A DNA stretch of 34,197 nucleotides from CAZMGT01 sp964565895 (GTDB lineage: Bacteria > Armatimonadota > Zipacnadia > UBA1398 > CAZMGT01), in the NCBI GenBank assembly GCA_964565895.1, contig CAZMGT010000043.1:1-34197 (forward strand). The letters are read 5' to 3'. Each line of letters opens with the position of its first letter. The first letter of the stretch is position 1. Below, piece after piece: positions 21,894 to 31,100 of the stretch. The notes under the pieces were generated by a model. That model did no database searches, was not told the origin of the DNA, and was given only the letters and a program-made list of their open reading frames with translations. The position numbers were made by a program, and so were the translations under genes.

Positions 21894-23765
21894 TTACGCG
21901 CCGGCGGCCGCGCGGCGCGGGCGGGGAGTTTGCCCCACGCGATAGTGGACGTAAACGAAGTTATAGACGGGCTGGCCCAAGGGCTCGCGGAAGAGCACAA
22001 AGCGCACGATTTTCCTCAACGAAAAGAGCGAAAGCTCGCTGCGCAGGCGGCTGAGGAGCGACCCTCGCCCGCCCGCCGCGGCCGCGGGCAGCAGCGGCGT
22101 TCCCCCGAGGATGGGCACGCGCTGGACGGCGTATTGCGGCGGGGAGAACGACTTGTCGCGCTTGTTTCTGATTATCAGCCGCAGGTTTTCCCTCGGTCGG
22201 GTGAGCCACCACAGAACGCCGGGTCGGCCGCGGTAGTACCAAAGCAAAATCCACGCGGCGTCGCCGGAGACGGCGACGTTGTATTCGCCCCGCGGGGCGG
22301 GGCCCGGGTCGTGCTCGCGCACGGCGCGGAGGAAGGCGTCCGTCGTCTGAACGTAGAGCAGAAGCTCCGAAGCCGCCGTGCGCTGCGGCCCAAGGATGGC
22401 ATATGCGCCGCGGCAGAGAAACCCCAACCCCAGCGCAACAAACAAAGCAAGCGCCGCCCGCGCCACGCGCCGCCCGGCGCTTTTGCGTGCGCCTGCCCAG
22501 GAGAAGGCGTGGGCCAAAAAGCCCCCCGCGCAAATGCCCAGGGGGAGAACGATGTGCACGACGAGCCAGGGCACCTTCTCGTTGGCCATGCTGTAGAGCA
22601 GGATGCTGGCCAGCGCCCACCAGGCGAAAAAGCCGCGGGCAAGCGTCGGCCGGGCAACGCACCACACCGCCCCTAAAAACCCGGCGAGCGCCGTGGGCAG
22701 CTCATAAAGCACGAGCAGCAGCAGATAAAAGCTCGCCGGCCCGAGGATTTTCGGCTGCTGCTGAAGCCTCAGCCAGTAGCCGAGCATCTCGCCTACGCCC
22801 GCGAACACGCCGCGGGGCTCGCGAAACCCGTTTGTGTAAAACCCAGCATACAGCGCAAACGCCAACGCCAGGGCAAGCAGAACCGCGGGCCAGTCGCGGG
22901 CGACGGGCCAGGGGCTCGCGCCTCCCGCAAGCCGATGGGCAAGGAGCGAAAGCGAGCAGCGCGAGCACAGCCAAAAGGCCAACGCGCAGGCCGCCGCTGT
23001 GCCGAGCGCTTTTGCGTTGCCCGCGCGCAACGCCCACAGCGCGACAGCGGCGGCAAGGGCGACGCCCGCGGCAGAGAGCGCCACGGCCCAGCTTAGCTTA
23101 ACATGGCGGCGGCGCTCCTCGCGCCGCGCGCGCAGGCAGCGGCCCCAGGCGAGGGCGTAGTCATACGCGCCGATGGCGAACAGGACGAAATATATGTTTG
23201 CCTTGGTGCATAAGCCGCAGGCGGCGGCGAGCGCGAACAGGTAATAAAACTCCCGCGAGCCGCCCTCGGCCAAGCGCAGATAGGCGACGACCATGGCCAG
23301 GGAAAAGAGCAAAATGTAGCTGTCGTGAAACAAATAGCGCTGGTAGCAGGCCGTCGCCGGCGAGGCGACGACGAAAAGCGCGGCAAAAAGCGCCCCCCAG
23401 CTCCCCAGCCAACGCCGCAGGGAAAACAAAACAAGCGTGCAAAGCGCCACGCCGCACAGAGCGGGCGAAAGCCGCGCGGCATAGTCGCTGTCGCCGAGCA
23501 GCCTAAACGTCGCCGCGGTGAGGTAATAGAGAAACGGCCCGTGAAACTTTGGGTTAAAGCGGTAGCCCGCGCCTTGAGCGAGATCCCACGCGGCGCGGGC
23601 GTGATAGGCCTCGTCCTGGTGAAACGGGCGCGCGCCAAGGCCCCACAGGCGCGTGGCGAAGGCGGCGGCAAGCAGCGCGAGGGCAAGCGCCCAAAACAAG
23701 TGCTGGCCGGCCGCGCTGGGGCCCGAGGGGGCCGGATGCCCATCGCTTGCCGCTGGCTGGTGCAT
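21894..23765 (-). CDS. Agl23-like (TIGR03663-type) GT-C membrane protein, paralogue 2
   Basis: A 623-residue polytopic membrane protein with about ten or more hydrophobic segments. The first extracytoplasmic loop has the GT-C motif HQDE (49-52), followed by FHGPFLYYLTA and GDSDYAARLSPA. HDSYILLFSLAMV, CTKANIYFVLFAIGAYDYALA and NEKVPWLVVHIVLPLG are strongly shared with the next gene and are characteristic of the Agl23/TIGR03663 group. This fits a lipid-linked-sugar glycosyltransferase or a protein associated with glycan export; activity is unproved. The soluble C-terminal tail (after about 480) resembles that of its neighbour. ATG 23765, with GAGGG upstream, lies 7 nt after the previous stop. 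It is the last gene of the membrane operon. Confidence 0.85.
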   Translation of the reverse strand: MHQPAASDGHPAPSGPSAAGQHLFWALALALLAAAFATRLWGLGARPFHQDEAYHARAAWDLAQGAGYRFNPKFHGPFLYYLTAATFRLLGDSDYAARLSPALCGVALCTLVLFSLRRWLGSWGALFAALFVVASPATACYQRYLFHDSYILLFSLAMVVAYLRLAEGGSREFYYLFALAAACGLCTKANIYFVLFAIGAYDYALAWGRCLRARREERRRHVKLSWAVALSAAGVALAAAVALWALRAGNAKALGTAAACALAFWLCSRCSLSLLAHRLAGGASPWPVARDWPAVLLALALAFALYAGFYTNGFREPRGVFAGVGEMLGYWLRLQQQPKILGPASFYLLLLVLYELPTALAGFLGAVWCVARPTLARGFFAWWALASILLYSMANEKVPWLVVHIVLPLGICAGGFLAHAFSWAGARKSAGRRVARAALALFVALGLGFLCRGAYAILGPQRTAASELLLYVQTTDAFLRAVREHDPGPAPRGEYNVAVSGDAAWILLWYYRGRPGVLWWLTRPRENLRLIIRNKRDKSFSPPQYAVQRVPILGGTPLLPAAAAGGRGSLLSRLRSELSLFSLRKIVRFVLFREPLGQPVYNFVYVHYRVGQTPRPRRAAAGA

Positions 23766-23772
23766 TGGCTCG

Positions 23773-25677
23773 CTAGCCCTCTAAGCGGTCCTGCAGGTGC
23801 TCGCGATAGTGAAAGACAACCTTCGTCCACCCCGGTTCTTTCAGCGGCTGGCGGAAGAGGACGAAGGCGACCCATTTGCGCAGGTCATGCTGGGCGAGCT
23901 CGCTGCGGATTTTTCGCAAAAGCGGCTGCTTTTTGCGCATGTCCGGGGGATGGAAGAGCATCCACCCGCGCAGCTTAACCTCGCGCCAGCGATAGCCCGC
24001 GGCGATGTCGAACGCCGGATCGGGGCGGTCGAGGATAACCAGCTCCAGCCCCTCCTGCGGGCCCATGCGATACCAAGCGACGCCGCGCCGGTGGCGGAGA
24101 TACCAGTACAGCGGCCATTGCGCGCTGCCGTCGATAGCGATGTTAATCGCTCCCTCAGGCGGCGGGCCGGGGTCAAGCTTGCGGAATGTGTCGATAAACT
24201 CCTCCGGCGCCTGCATATAAAGCAGCGGCTCGTGACTGTCCGCGCGGTTGGGGCCCAGGATGGCGTAAGCCCCTCGGCCGAGCAGGGCTAGGCCAGCGAG
24301 GAGGTAAAAGGCCAGCGCGCCCCAGGCGGCGCTCCCCACAAGCCGCGGGGCAAGCTTGCCCGCCTCGCGCGCCGCGGCGACGCGCCGGCCAAGGGCCTCA
24401 AACGCTGCCCCAAGCACCGCCCCGCCAAGCACGGCCAGCGGAAGCAGCGGGTGGACGACGAGCCAGGGCACCTTCTCGTTTGCCGCGGAGTAGATGGCCA
24501 GGCTGGCGATCGCCCAATAGGCGAAAAACGTGCGCGCCGCCGTGGGCCGAGCGAGCGCCCAGACGGTCCCGGCAATGCCCGCCAGGGCGGTGGGGAGCTC
24601 ATACAAGGCAAGCAGGACGAAGTGGTAAATAAGCGGCCCGGGGAGCCGCGGGTGCTGCTGCTGACCACCCCAATAGGCGAACGTCTCATAAACCCCGGCG
24701 ACAAAGCCGTAGCGATAGCGAAACCCGCTGGTATAGAGCGCGGAGTAGACGACAAGCGCGAGCACCAAGCCCTCGAGCACGAAAATCCAGTTTTGCGAGA
24801 GAAACGAGCGCTCGTCCGGCTTGGTTAGCGCGTGATGGAGCAAAGAAAGCAAAGCGCGCGACAGGGCCCACAGCGCGAGCGCCAACCCAACGGCAACGAC
24901 GATGGGCACGAGCTTTTGCGTGGCAATGGCAAACAGCGCGCCCACTGCCGCACCGAAAAACAAACCAACGCTAAAAACAGCGCCCCAGAACAACTTGCGC
25001 GGCGGCTGCCCCGCGCCCCGGCCCAGGGCCAGCGCGCAGCGGGCAAGCGCCGCCACGTAGTCGAACGAAGCGATGATGAACAGCACGAAATAGGTGTTTG
25101 CCTTGGTGCAAATCCCCAGCGCCGCGGTCAACGCGAGAGGATAGATATATGCCGCGGAGCCGCCGTGATAAAGCGCGAGGTAGCTGAGGATCATGACCAA
25201 CGTAAAGACAAGCATGTAGCTGTCGTGTATGAGATAGCGCTGGTAGCAGGTCATCGCCGGCGAGGCGGTAACCAGCGCCGCGGAGATCACCGCCCCCGCC
25301 TCGCCGATCCACCGCGGGAGGGCGAATAGGATAAGCGCGACGAGGCCGATGCCAAACAACGCCGGCGTTAGGCGGCCGGTATAGTCGCTGTCGCCGAGCA
25401 GGCGGTAGGTTAACGCGGTGAGGAAATAAAGAAACGGGCCGTGATAAACGGGGTCGTATTTAAACCCCCGCCCCATGGCCAGGTCCCACGATGTGCGCGC
25501 GTGGATTGACTCGTCGTGGTGATAGGGCCGCGAGCCGAGGTCCCACAGCCTCGTGGCGCAGGCGGCGAGGAGGATAACCGCGGCGCAGAGCCAAAACGCG
25601 CGCGAATGCCCCCGCCAAAACGCAGAACACAGCCCGCGGCAGCGCTGCTCGTCGCCCGTGGCGCGCTCCTCGGTCAA
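23773..25677 (-). CDS. Agl23-like (TIGR03663-type) GT-C membrane protein, paralogue 1
   Basis: A 634-residue polytopic membrane protein, clear tandem paralogue of the downstream gene: HHDE (53-56), YHGPFLYFLTALTYRLLGDSDY, HDSYMLVFTLVMI, CTKANTYFVLFIIASFDYVAA and NEKVPWLVVHPLLPLAV align throughout, as does the C-terminal soluble tail. The family is thought to act in lipid-linked glycan assembly or export. The start is TTG 25677, overlapping the DUF2298 stop as TTGA, with GGGAGGGG about 7 nt upstream, so translation is probably coupled. Conservation of the acidic HxDE loop in both copies suggests both are functional, perhaps with different sugar specificity or as a heterodimer. Confidence 0.86.
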   Translation of the reverse strand: MTEERATGDEQRCRGLCSAFWRGHSRAFWLCAAVILLAACATRLWDLGSRPYHHDESIHARTSWDLAMGRGFKYDPVYHGPFLYFLTALTYRLLGDSDYTGRLTPALFGIGLVALILFALPRWIGEAGAVISAALVTASPAMTCYQRYLIHDSYMLVFTLVMILSYLALYHGGSAAYIYPLALTAALGICTKANTYFVLFIIASFDYVAALARCALALGRGAGQPPRKLFWGAVFSVGLFFGAAVGALFAIATQKLVPIVVAVGLALALWALSRALLSLLHHALTKPDERSFLSQNWIFVLEGLVLALVVYSALYTSGFRYRYGFVAGVYETFAYWGGQQQHPRLPGPLIYHFVLLALYELPTALAGIAGTVWALARPTAARTFFAYWAIASLAIYSAANEKVPWLVVHPLLPLAVLGGAVLGAAFEALGRRVAAAREAGKLAPRLVGSAAWGALAFYLLAGLALLGRGAYAILGPNRADSHEPLLYMQAPEEFIDTFRKLDPGPPPEGAINIAIDGSAQWPLYWYLRHRRGVAWYRMGPQEGLELVILDRPDPAFDIAAGYRWREVKLRGWMLFHPPDMRKKQPLLRKIRSELAQHDLRKWVAFVLFRQPLKEPGWTKVVFHYREHLQDRLEG

Positions 25678-28181
25678 CGCTTTTCCCTCCCCCCGTCGGG
25701 CACGCGATAGATCACCGCCCCGGGCACCTCAAACACCTTCTCCCACGAGTCAAACTTCTCCAAAAACGCCATGGGATAGGCCCGGCGCTCAATCGGGCCG
25801 TAGAACACATAGTCAATTCCCTCTTTGCGGGCAAGCTCGGCGGCGAGCCGCGCGTCGTTGGTGGTATATATGCGCTGGACGACATCCTGCCTGCGGCGGA
25901 TCTCGTCCCAGGCCTTCTGCCGGCGCAGGTCGTTGAGGCTCTTGCCCTCAGGGTCTTTCTCATACTCCTCGCGCGCCCTGCGGTCGATCTCCGGGTCGCC
26001 CACGTGCCATTGGAAGACGTGCGACTGCCAGGCGATGAGCGTAGGGCGGCCGGTGGAGCAGGAGAGGTGACCTATTTCGGTATAGTCGGAGCTGCCGTCG
26101 AGCAGCTCCGCGGCCTCGAGGATCACCTCGTCCTCGCGGGTGTTGTCCAGCACCCAGCGGATGGCCTGGTATTGCGCCGGCCAGCGGCGGCGGATGCCCT
26201 GGAAAATGTCTAGCGTAAGCCCGCCCACGGGGCGGCCCAGGCGGTTGGGCGTGCCCCAGATAACGTTGGGCAGGGTAAGCAGATATAGCCCGCAAGAGGC
26301 GAAAAACAGCGCCGCCGCAGGGTTAAACGAAACCCGCCGACGCAGCAAAGCAAGCGCCCCGGCGCAAAGGAAAAGCAGCGCAGCAAGCCCGCCCGCGGCC
26401 ACGGCGGCGGGGACGAGGCGCGGGAAATCTCCCCTAAACCGCAGGCCGATGAGCGAGCAGAGGAAGACCACACCCAGGGCAAGCGGGGCAAGCCAGCCGA
26501 TGCTCGTGGCAAACTCGCCGCGGCGCCGCCACAGCCAGCCCAGGGCATAAGCGTTGGCGGGGGCGAAGAGCATCCACGCCTCAAGGTGCATCTTAAACAC
26601 CGTGTCCATGCGCAGGTGCGGCGGGCCGAGGTAGCCCACCTTGTAAAACAGCTCCGACCACAAAAGCAAAAACACGCCCACGGCAAAGCAGAGGAGAACA
26701 AAATGCTCCTCCGGCCCCGGCCGCTGGCGCACGCCCAGGGCAAGCAGCACTAAGGCAAACAGCGAGACAAGCATGGCGAGCACAAGGATGTCGCGCTTAA
26801 ACCCCCACTTAAGCACCACCCAAGCCAAAGCAATGGCCAGGAAAATGTCCCAGGGGACGACCTTCCCCTCGCCCCGCCCGCGCCAGTCCAACGCCACGCG
26901 CAACGCCAGATAAGACGCGCAGGCGGCAAACGGCGGGGCCCAAACGAGGAGATAGCTCGCGGGCTCCGTTGCTGGCTGGGGGAGCTTCTGCCACTCCCAC
27001 CAGCGAATGTCCGGCCGGAAAAGGCTGAAGAACGGATGATAGAGCAGGCGCGCGCAAGCCATGCCCAGCGCCCACAGCCCAAAGCACGCCGCCGCGCGCG
27101 CGAAAAGGCCGCGCCTTCCCGCTTGCTCGCGCGCGGGCCACGAGAAGAACAGCGCCAGGCCAACGACGATCGCGTGCGCGGGCAGGTCCCAGGTGTTTGT
27201 CGCGGCAATTGCCCCGAGCACCAAGGGCATGGGCCAGAGCGTACAAAGCACGCTTCTCAGCCAGCGCTCGCTCGCCGCGCACAGGCGCAGACACAGGGCC
27301 ATGCCCAGCGAGAGAAAGCCCAGGGGCATGGCGTTCATATGCGCGTGTAGGTCGCCGAAGAGGAACGTGAAGTAGGGGTATTCGTTGATAACGTACTTGC
27401 CCGGCTCGTGGTCCGTCTGCCACACGTCGACCATCACGCGGGAGCTGTCCCAGAAGAAATAGGGGGTGGCGTGGCCGTGGTTTTCGATGAGCATGCGCAA
27501 GCCGTCGAGGTTTGCCGCGAGGCAGTATAGCCCCACGGTAAGCAGGCCGCCCCACAGGCCACCCGCGACCCCCAAGCCCACGGAAAACGCCGCCGAGGCG
27601 ACAAGCGCAGGGACCGTGGCGCAGGCGAGGTTATAGAGAAACTCCCAGCGGCAGCCGCTCAGCTTGGCCAGCGCTGCGGCGATCATGTGCCCGAAGTAAT
27701 AGTAGTTGACGTGGCCGCCGGCATACCACGCGTCGTGCGCGGGGAAATATTTGCTGGTATAGAGCGAGATCATAATCACGTGGTCCATGCGCTTTTCCCC
27801 GTCGAGAAAGTCCGGCCGAAACGCGCGGAACAAGGCAAACGTGGCGAAGAACAGAAGCCCGAGGAGTTCTATGCCCAAAGCCAAGCGCCAGCGCTGGGCA
27901 AGCCACCGCCCAAGCGCCCAACGCACGCAAAACGCGGCCACCGCCGAGGCCAGGGCAAGCGCCCCGAGCAGCCCAACCATCGTCGCCTGCGTAAACGGGA
28001 GGAGCTTTAGCGAGGCCCCGATCCACGCGAGGTACGTGACAAGCAGCGCGCCGAAGATTTTGGATAGGCCATAGCCCCGGTCGGGCAAGGCGCGAAAGGT
28101 GACAAAGCACAGGGGAAACGCGGCCCACCCGAGCAGCGCAACGACGAGCCACCACCACGCCGCCTGGGCAACTTCGCTCAT
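25674..28181 (-). CDS. DUF2298 (YYY) polytopic membrane protein
   Basis: An 835-residue membrane protein of the Chloroflexi/archaeal 'YYY' family. Marks: DRGYGLSKIFGALLVTYLAW (34-53), LDGEKRMD (127-133), HVNYYYFGH (157-165), EYPYFTFLFGDLHAHM (267-282), MDTVFKMHLEAW and a soluble C-terminal region with LSCSTGRP and WQSHVFQWH. Its biochemical role is not established; the topology and context suggest a GT-C-like enzyme or partner in surface glycan transfer. It is paralogous to the C-terminal half of the preceding fusion protein. ATG 28181 overlaps the fusion gene stop as ATGA, and its own TGA overlaps the next TTG, so the operon is tightly coupled. Confidence 0.87.
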   Translation of the reverse strand: MSEVAQAAWWWLVVALLGWAAFPLCFVTFRALPDRGYGLSKIFGALLVTYLAWIGASLKLLPFTQATMVGLLGALALASAVAAFCVRWALGRWLAQRWRLALGIELLGLLFFATFALFRAFRPDFLDGEKRMDHVIMISLYTSKYFPAHDAWYAGGHVNYYYFGHMIAAALAKLSGCRWEFLYNLACATVPALVASAAFSVGLGVAGGLWGGLLTVGLYCLAANLDGLRMLIENHGHATPYFFWDSSRVMVDVWQTDHEPGKYVINEYPYFTFLFGDLHAHMNAMPLGFLSLGMALCLRLCAASERWLRSVLCTLWPMPLVLGAIAATNTWDLPAHAIVVGLALFFSWPAREQAGRRGLFARAAACFGLWALGMACARLLYHPFFSLFRPDIRWWEWQKLPQPATEPASYLLVWAPPFAACASYLALRVALDWRGRGEGKVVPWDIFLAIALAWVVLKWGFKRDILVLAMLVSLFALVLLALGVRQRPGPEEHFVLLCFAVGVFLLLWSELFYKVGYLGPPHLRMDTVFKMHLEAWMLFAPANAYALGWLWRRRGEFATSIGWLAPLALGVVFLCSLIGLRFRGDFPRLVPAAVAAGGLAALLFLCAGALALLRRRVSFNPAAALFFASCGLYLLTLPNVIWGTPNRLGRPVGGLTLDIFQGIRRRWPAQYQAIRWVLDNTREDEVILEAAELLDGSSDYTEIGHLSCSTGRPTLIAWQSHVFQWHVGDPEIDRRAREEYEKDPEGKSLNDLRRQKAWDEIRRRQDVVQRIYTTNDARLAAELARKEGIDYVFYGPIERRAYPMAFLEKFDSWEKVFEVPGAVIYRVPDGGREKR

Positions 28182-31100
28182 CGCTGTCCGCTCACCTTAT
28201 ACACCACGGTGTCCCGATAGCGAAAGGCCACGGTGGCCAGCTTCTCCAGGGCCGGGCGCTCCGGAATGCGATAAGCCTGGCGCTCGCTGGCCCCGAGGAC
28301 GACCCAGTCAATGCTGTACTTTTCGATGATACACCGCACCTCCTGCGGGTCTTCTGACTGATACAGCGCGCGCACGTCGTTTGCCCGGCGGAACACCGCG
28401 CTCCAGCTATGGTGCCATTGGAAGGCGTGCGAGAGCCAGTTTACCACGGCGGGAATGCCCGTTGCCGCGGAGATTAGCCCGCGGTCGGAATATGCCCCGC
28501 CCACGGCCTCGGCGAGGACGTCGCCCGGCGCCGCGTGATAGGTCAGCCAGCGCAGCGCGGCATAGCGCGGCTCGTCCAGCCGGCGCACGTCGGCCATAAT
28601 GCTTAGCTCCGGCCCGCCGCGGGGGATGGAGCAGCGGAACGGAATGCCAAACAGCGGGGTTACCGCGCCGCAGAACAGAAGCAAGATCAGCGCCGCGAGG
28701 TAGGGCTCGGCAAGCCAGGGGCTAACCCTCTCTCGCCTGCGCCAAAGCCACAACACGCCGTATGCGCTGGCCAAGCTGAGCAGGAGCCAGGCGTGGTGGT
28801 GAAACTTCATTACCGTGTTTACCCGAAACCACTTGCCGGAGAGAAACTCCGTTATGTGAAACAGCTCCGAAAAAAGCAAAATTGCCCCGGCGGAAAAGGC
28901 GAGGAGAAGGGGAAAATCGTCCGGCGAATCCTGCCGCGTGGCAACGCGGGCGAGCAAGGCGAGAAGGAGAAGCGTGGCCACGGTGCCTAGGGCGAGGAAG
29001 TCGCGCTGCCCAAGGCCCCAGAACGCGCCCACGGCCCCTGCGGCGAGCAGGAGACAGCACAGGGCAACCCAGGCCGCAGGGCGCGCCGCGGGCGAGCTCT
29101 CCTCGTCGCGCAAAAGCGTTCGGCAAAGCAAAAACGGAAGCACCACGCCCAAGTGCACGGCGAAAACCATGAGAAAGTTTGCCCCAGGCGAAGCCGGCTG
29201 TGGGGTGAACTTAATCTGGCCCACTGGGCCGCGGTCAAAGGCTGTGAAAAACGGGCTGGCGCACAGCGCAGCAACGGCCACCGCGCCAAGCCAGGGCAAA
29301 AGCCCGCGCAAAAACGCCAGCCAATAACGCGGGCGCTCCGGCCGAAAAGCCCAGAGCAGGCCGACGAGCGCCAACCCTCCATAGCTGAACGCGCCCCACG
29401 GGTTGGTCATGGCGATTGCTCCGACAACCAGCCCTAAGCCAAGCGCCGCGGCGGCGCCCTCACGCGCGCTCAGCGGCTGCCTGCGCTCTCTGCGCAAAGC
29501 GACCAGGCCGAGGAGCAGCGCCAGGGCAAGCGTGCCCAGCGACATCTCGAGCATGTGCGCGTGGAGATCGCCGTAAACCATGGTAAAAAACGGGCACTCG
29601 GTGATCGTCCCGGGAATGACGTTGCACGTGCGCCACAGCGACCAAGGGTGCCCCAAGGCGCCGTGGCTGCGCAGAAAGAGGATATGCTCGCGCAGCTCGG
29701 CAACGCCGGCGAGGTTGCCCATAAACGCGAAAAAAATCACCGCCCACAACCCACCGGCAAAACGCCTAGCAAGGTTTGCCCCAAGGCCAAACACGCCCAG
29801 CAAAGCAAGGGCGAAAAAACCGGCATCGGCGAGGTTATAGCGATAGTCGAAGTCCGCGACGCTCGCGTGGGCCACCGTAGCGGCCATGACGTGGCCGAAA
29901 TAGTAATAATTAACCCGCGCGCCGGCATACCAGTGGTCGGGCGGAGGGATCTCGTCGTGCCGCCAAAGCGAGTTGACAAAGCCCATATCCATGAGCTTTT
30001 CGCCGTCGAGCGCTTGGGCGATCCCCTGGCCGGGCTCGGCGTGTTGGCAGGCGCGGAAGGCGAGGACCATGCAGAAAAACAAAACCCCGGCGAGCTCGAT
30101 TGCGCACAGTCTAACCCAGTTCTCGCGCAGCCAGGCGAAAAACCCCCGCCGCGCGGCTATGGGGAGGAAAAAAAGCCCCAGCCCAGCGGCGCAAAACGCG
30201 CAGATTACTACGGTCTTTAGGTTAAACGGGGCAAGCTTTAGCGCCGCGGAAAGCCAGGCCAGGTATGAGACAAAAAGCACGCCCGCCGCCTTGCACACGC
30301 TATAGCCCCGCTCCCACAGCGCGGGCAGGGAGAGGAAAAGCAGGGGAAAAACACACCACCCCCACACGAAATAAATCCCCCACCAGTGCGCGGCATACCA
30401 AAACACCGGCGAGGGCACAGGCTGAACGGCGAGCCCCGCGCTGGCCCGCCGCGACATGATCTTGTGCCGCTCCACGCCATAGTCGAGCAGAAGCCGCTCG
30501 TCAATCCGCCGCGCGATCTCCTCTGGGGAGAGCCGCGCCACATTGCGAAAGATAATTACCTTCGGGTGGTCGTAGACGCTAATGCTCTCGTCGCCCAGGT
30601 CATCGCGCCACTGAACTAGGCCGAGCAAGCGCGGGGGCTGCTCAAACTGCGCCTCGGGCATAAACCCCAGGCGGCCGGAGAAAAGCTGGACATAGTAGTT
30701 TGCCGTTTTCGGATAGCGCCACGGGTCGCGGAGGATGGAGCCGTAAAACCGCGGGCTTGCCGAGAACAGAAAATCCGCCCGCGAAAGCTGCTCCGCGAGC
30801 CGCGCGACCTTCGCCGCGGAGTCCGGCTGGTAGTGGTCGGTAAGCTCCAGGCGCAGACCCCAAACCTGAGGCACGAGGTCCCAGCCGTCCTCGCAGAGCA
30901 CCACCGCCCCCGGCCGGGCGTTGCGCATTAGCCACTGCTCGGCGCGGTGCAGCGTGTGCGGCTTGCCGTAGATCGCCGCATATGCGGCGCAGTGGATCAC
31001 GCTGTAGCCCAGAACAAGCGCGGGAAGCGCGGCCGCGAGCCGCTTGGGCCATGGGCGTTGCGCGCGCTCGGCGAGGCGGAGGACGAAGCGTGCGCCAGCG

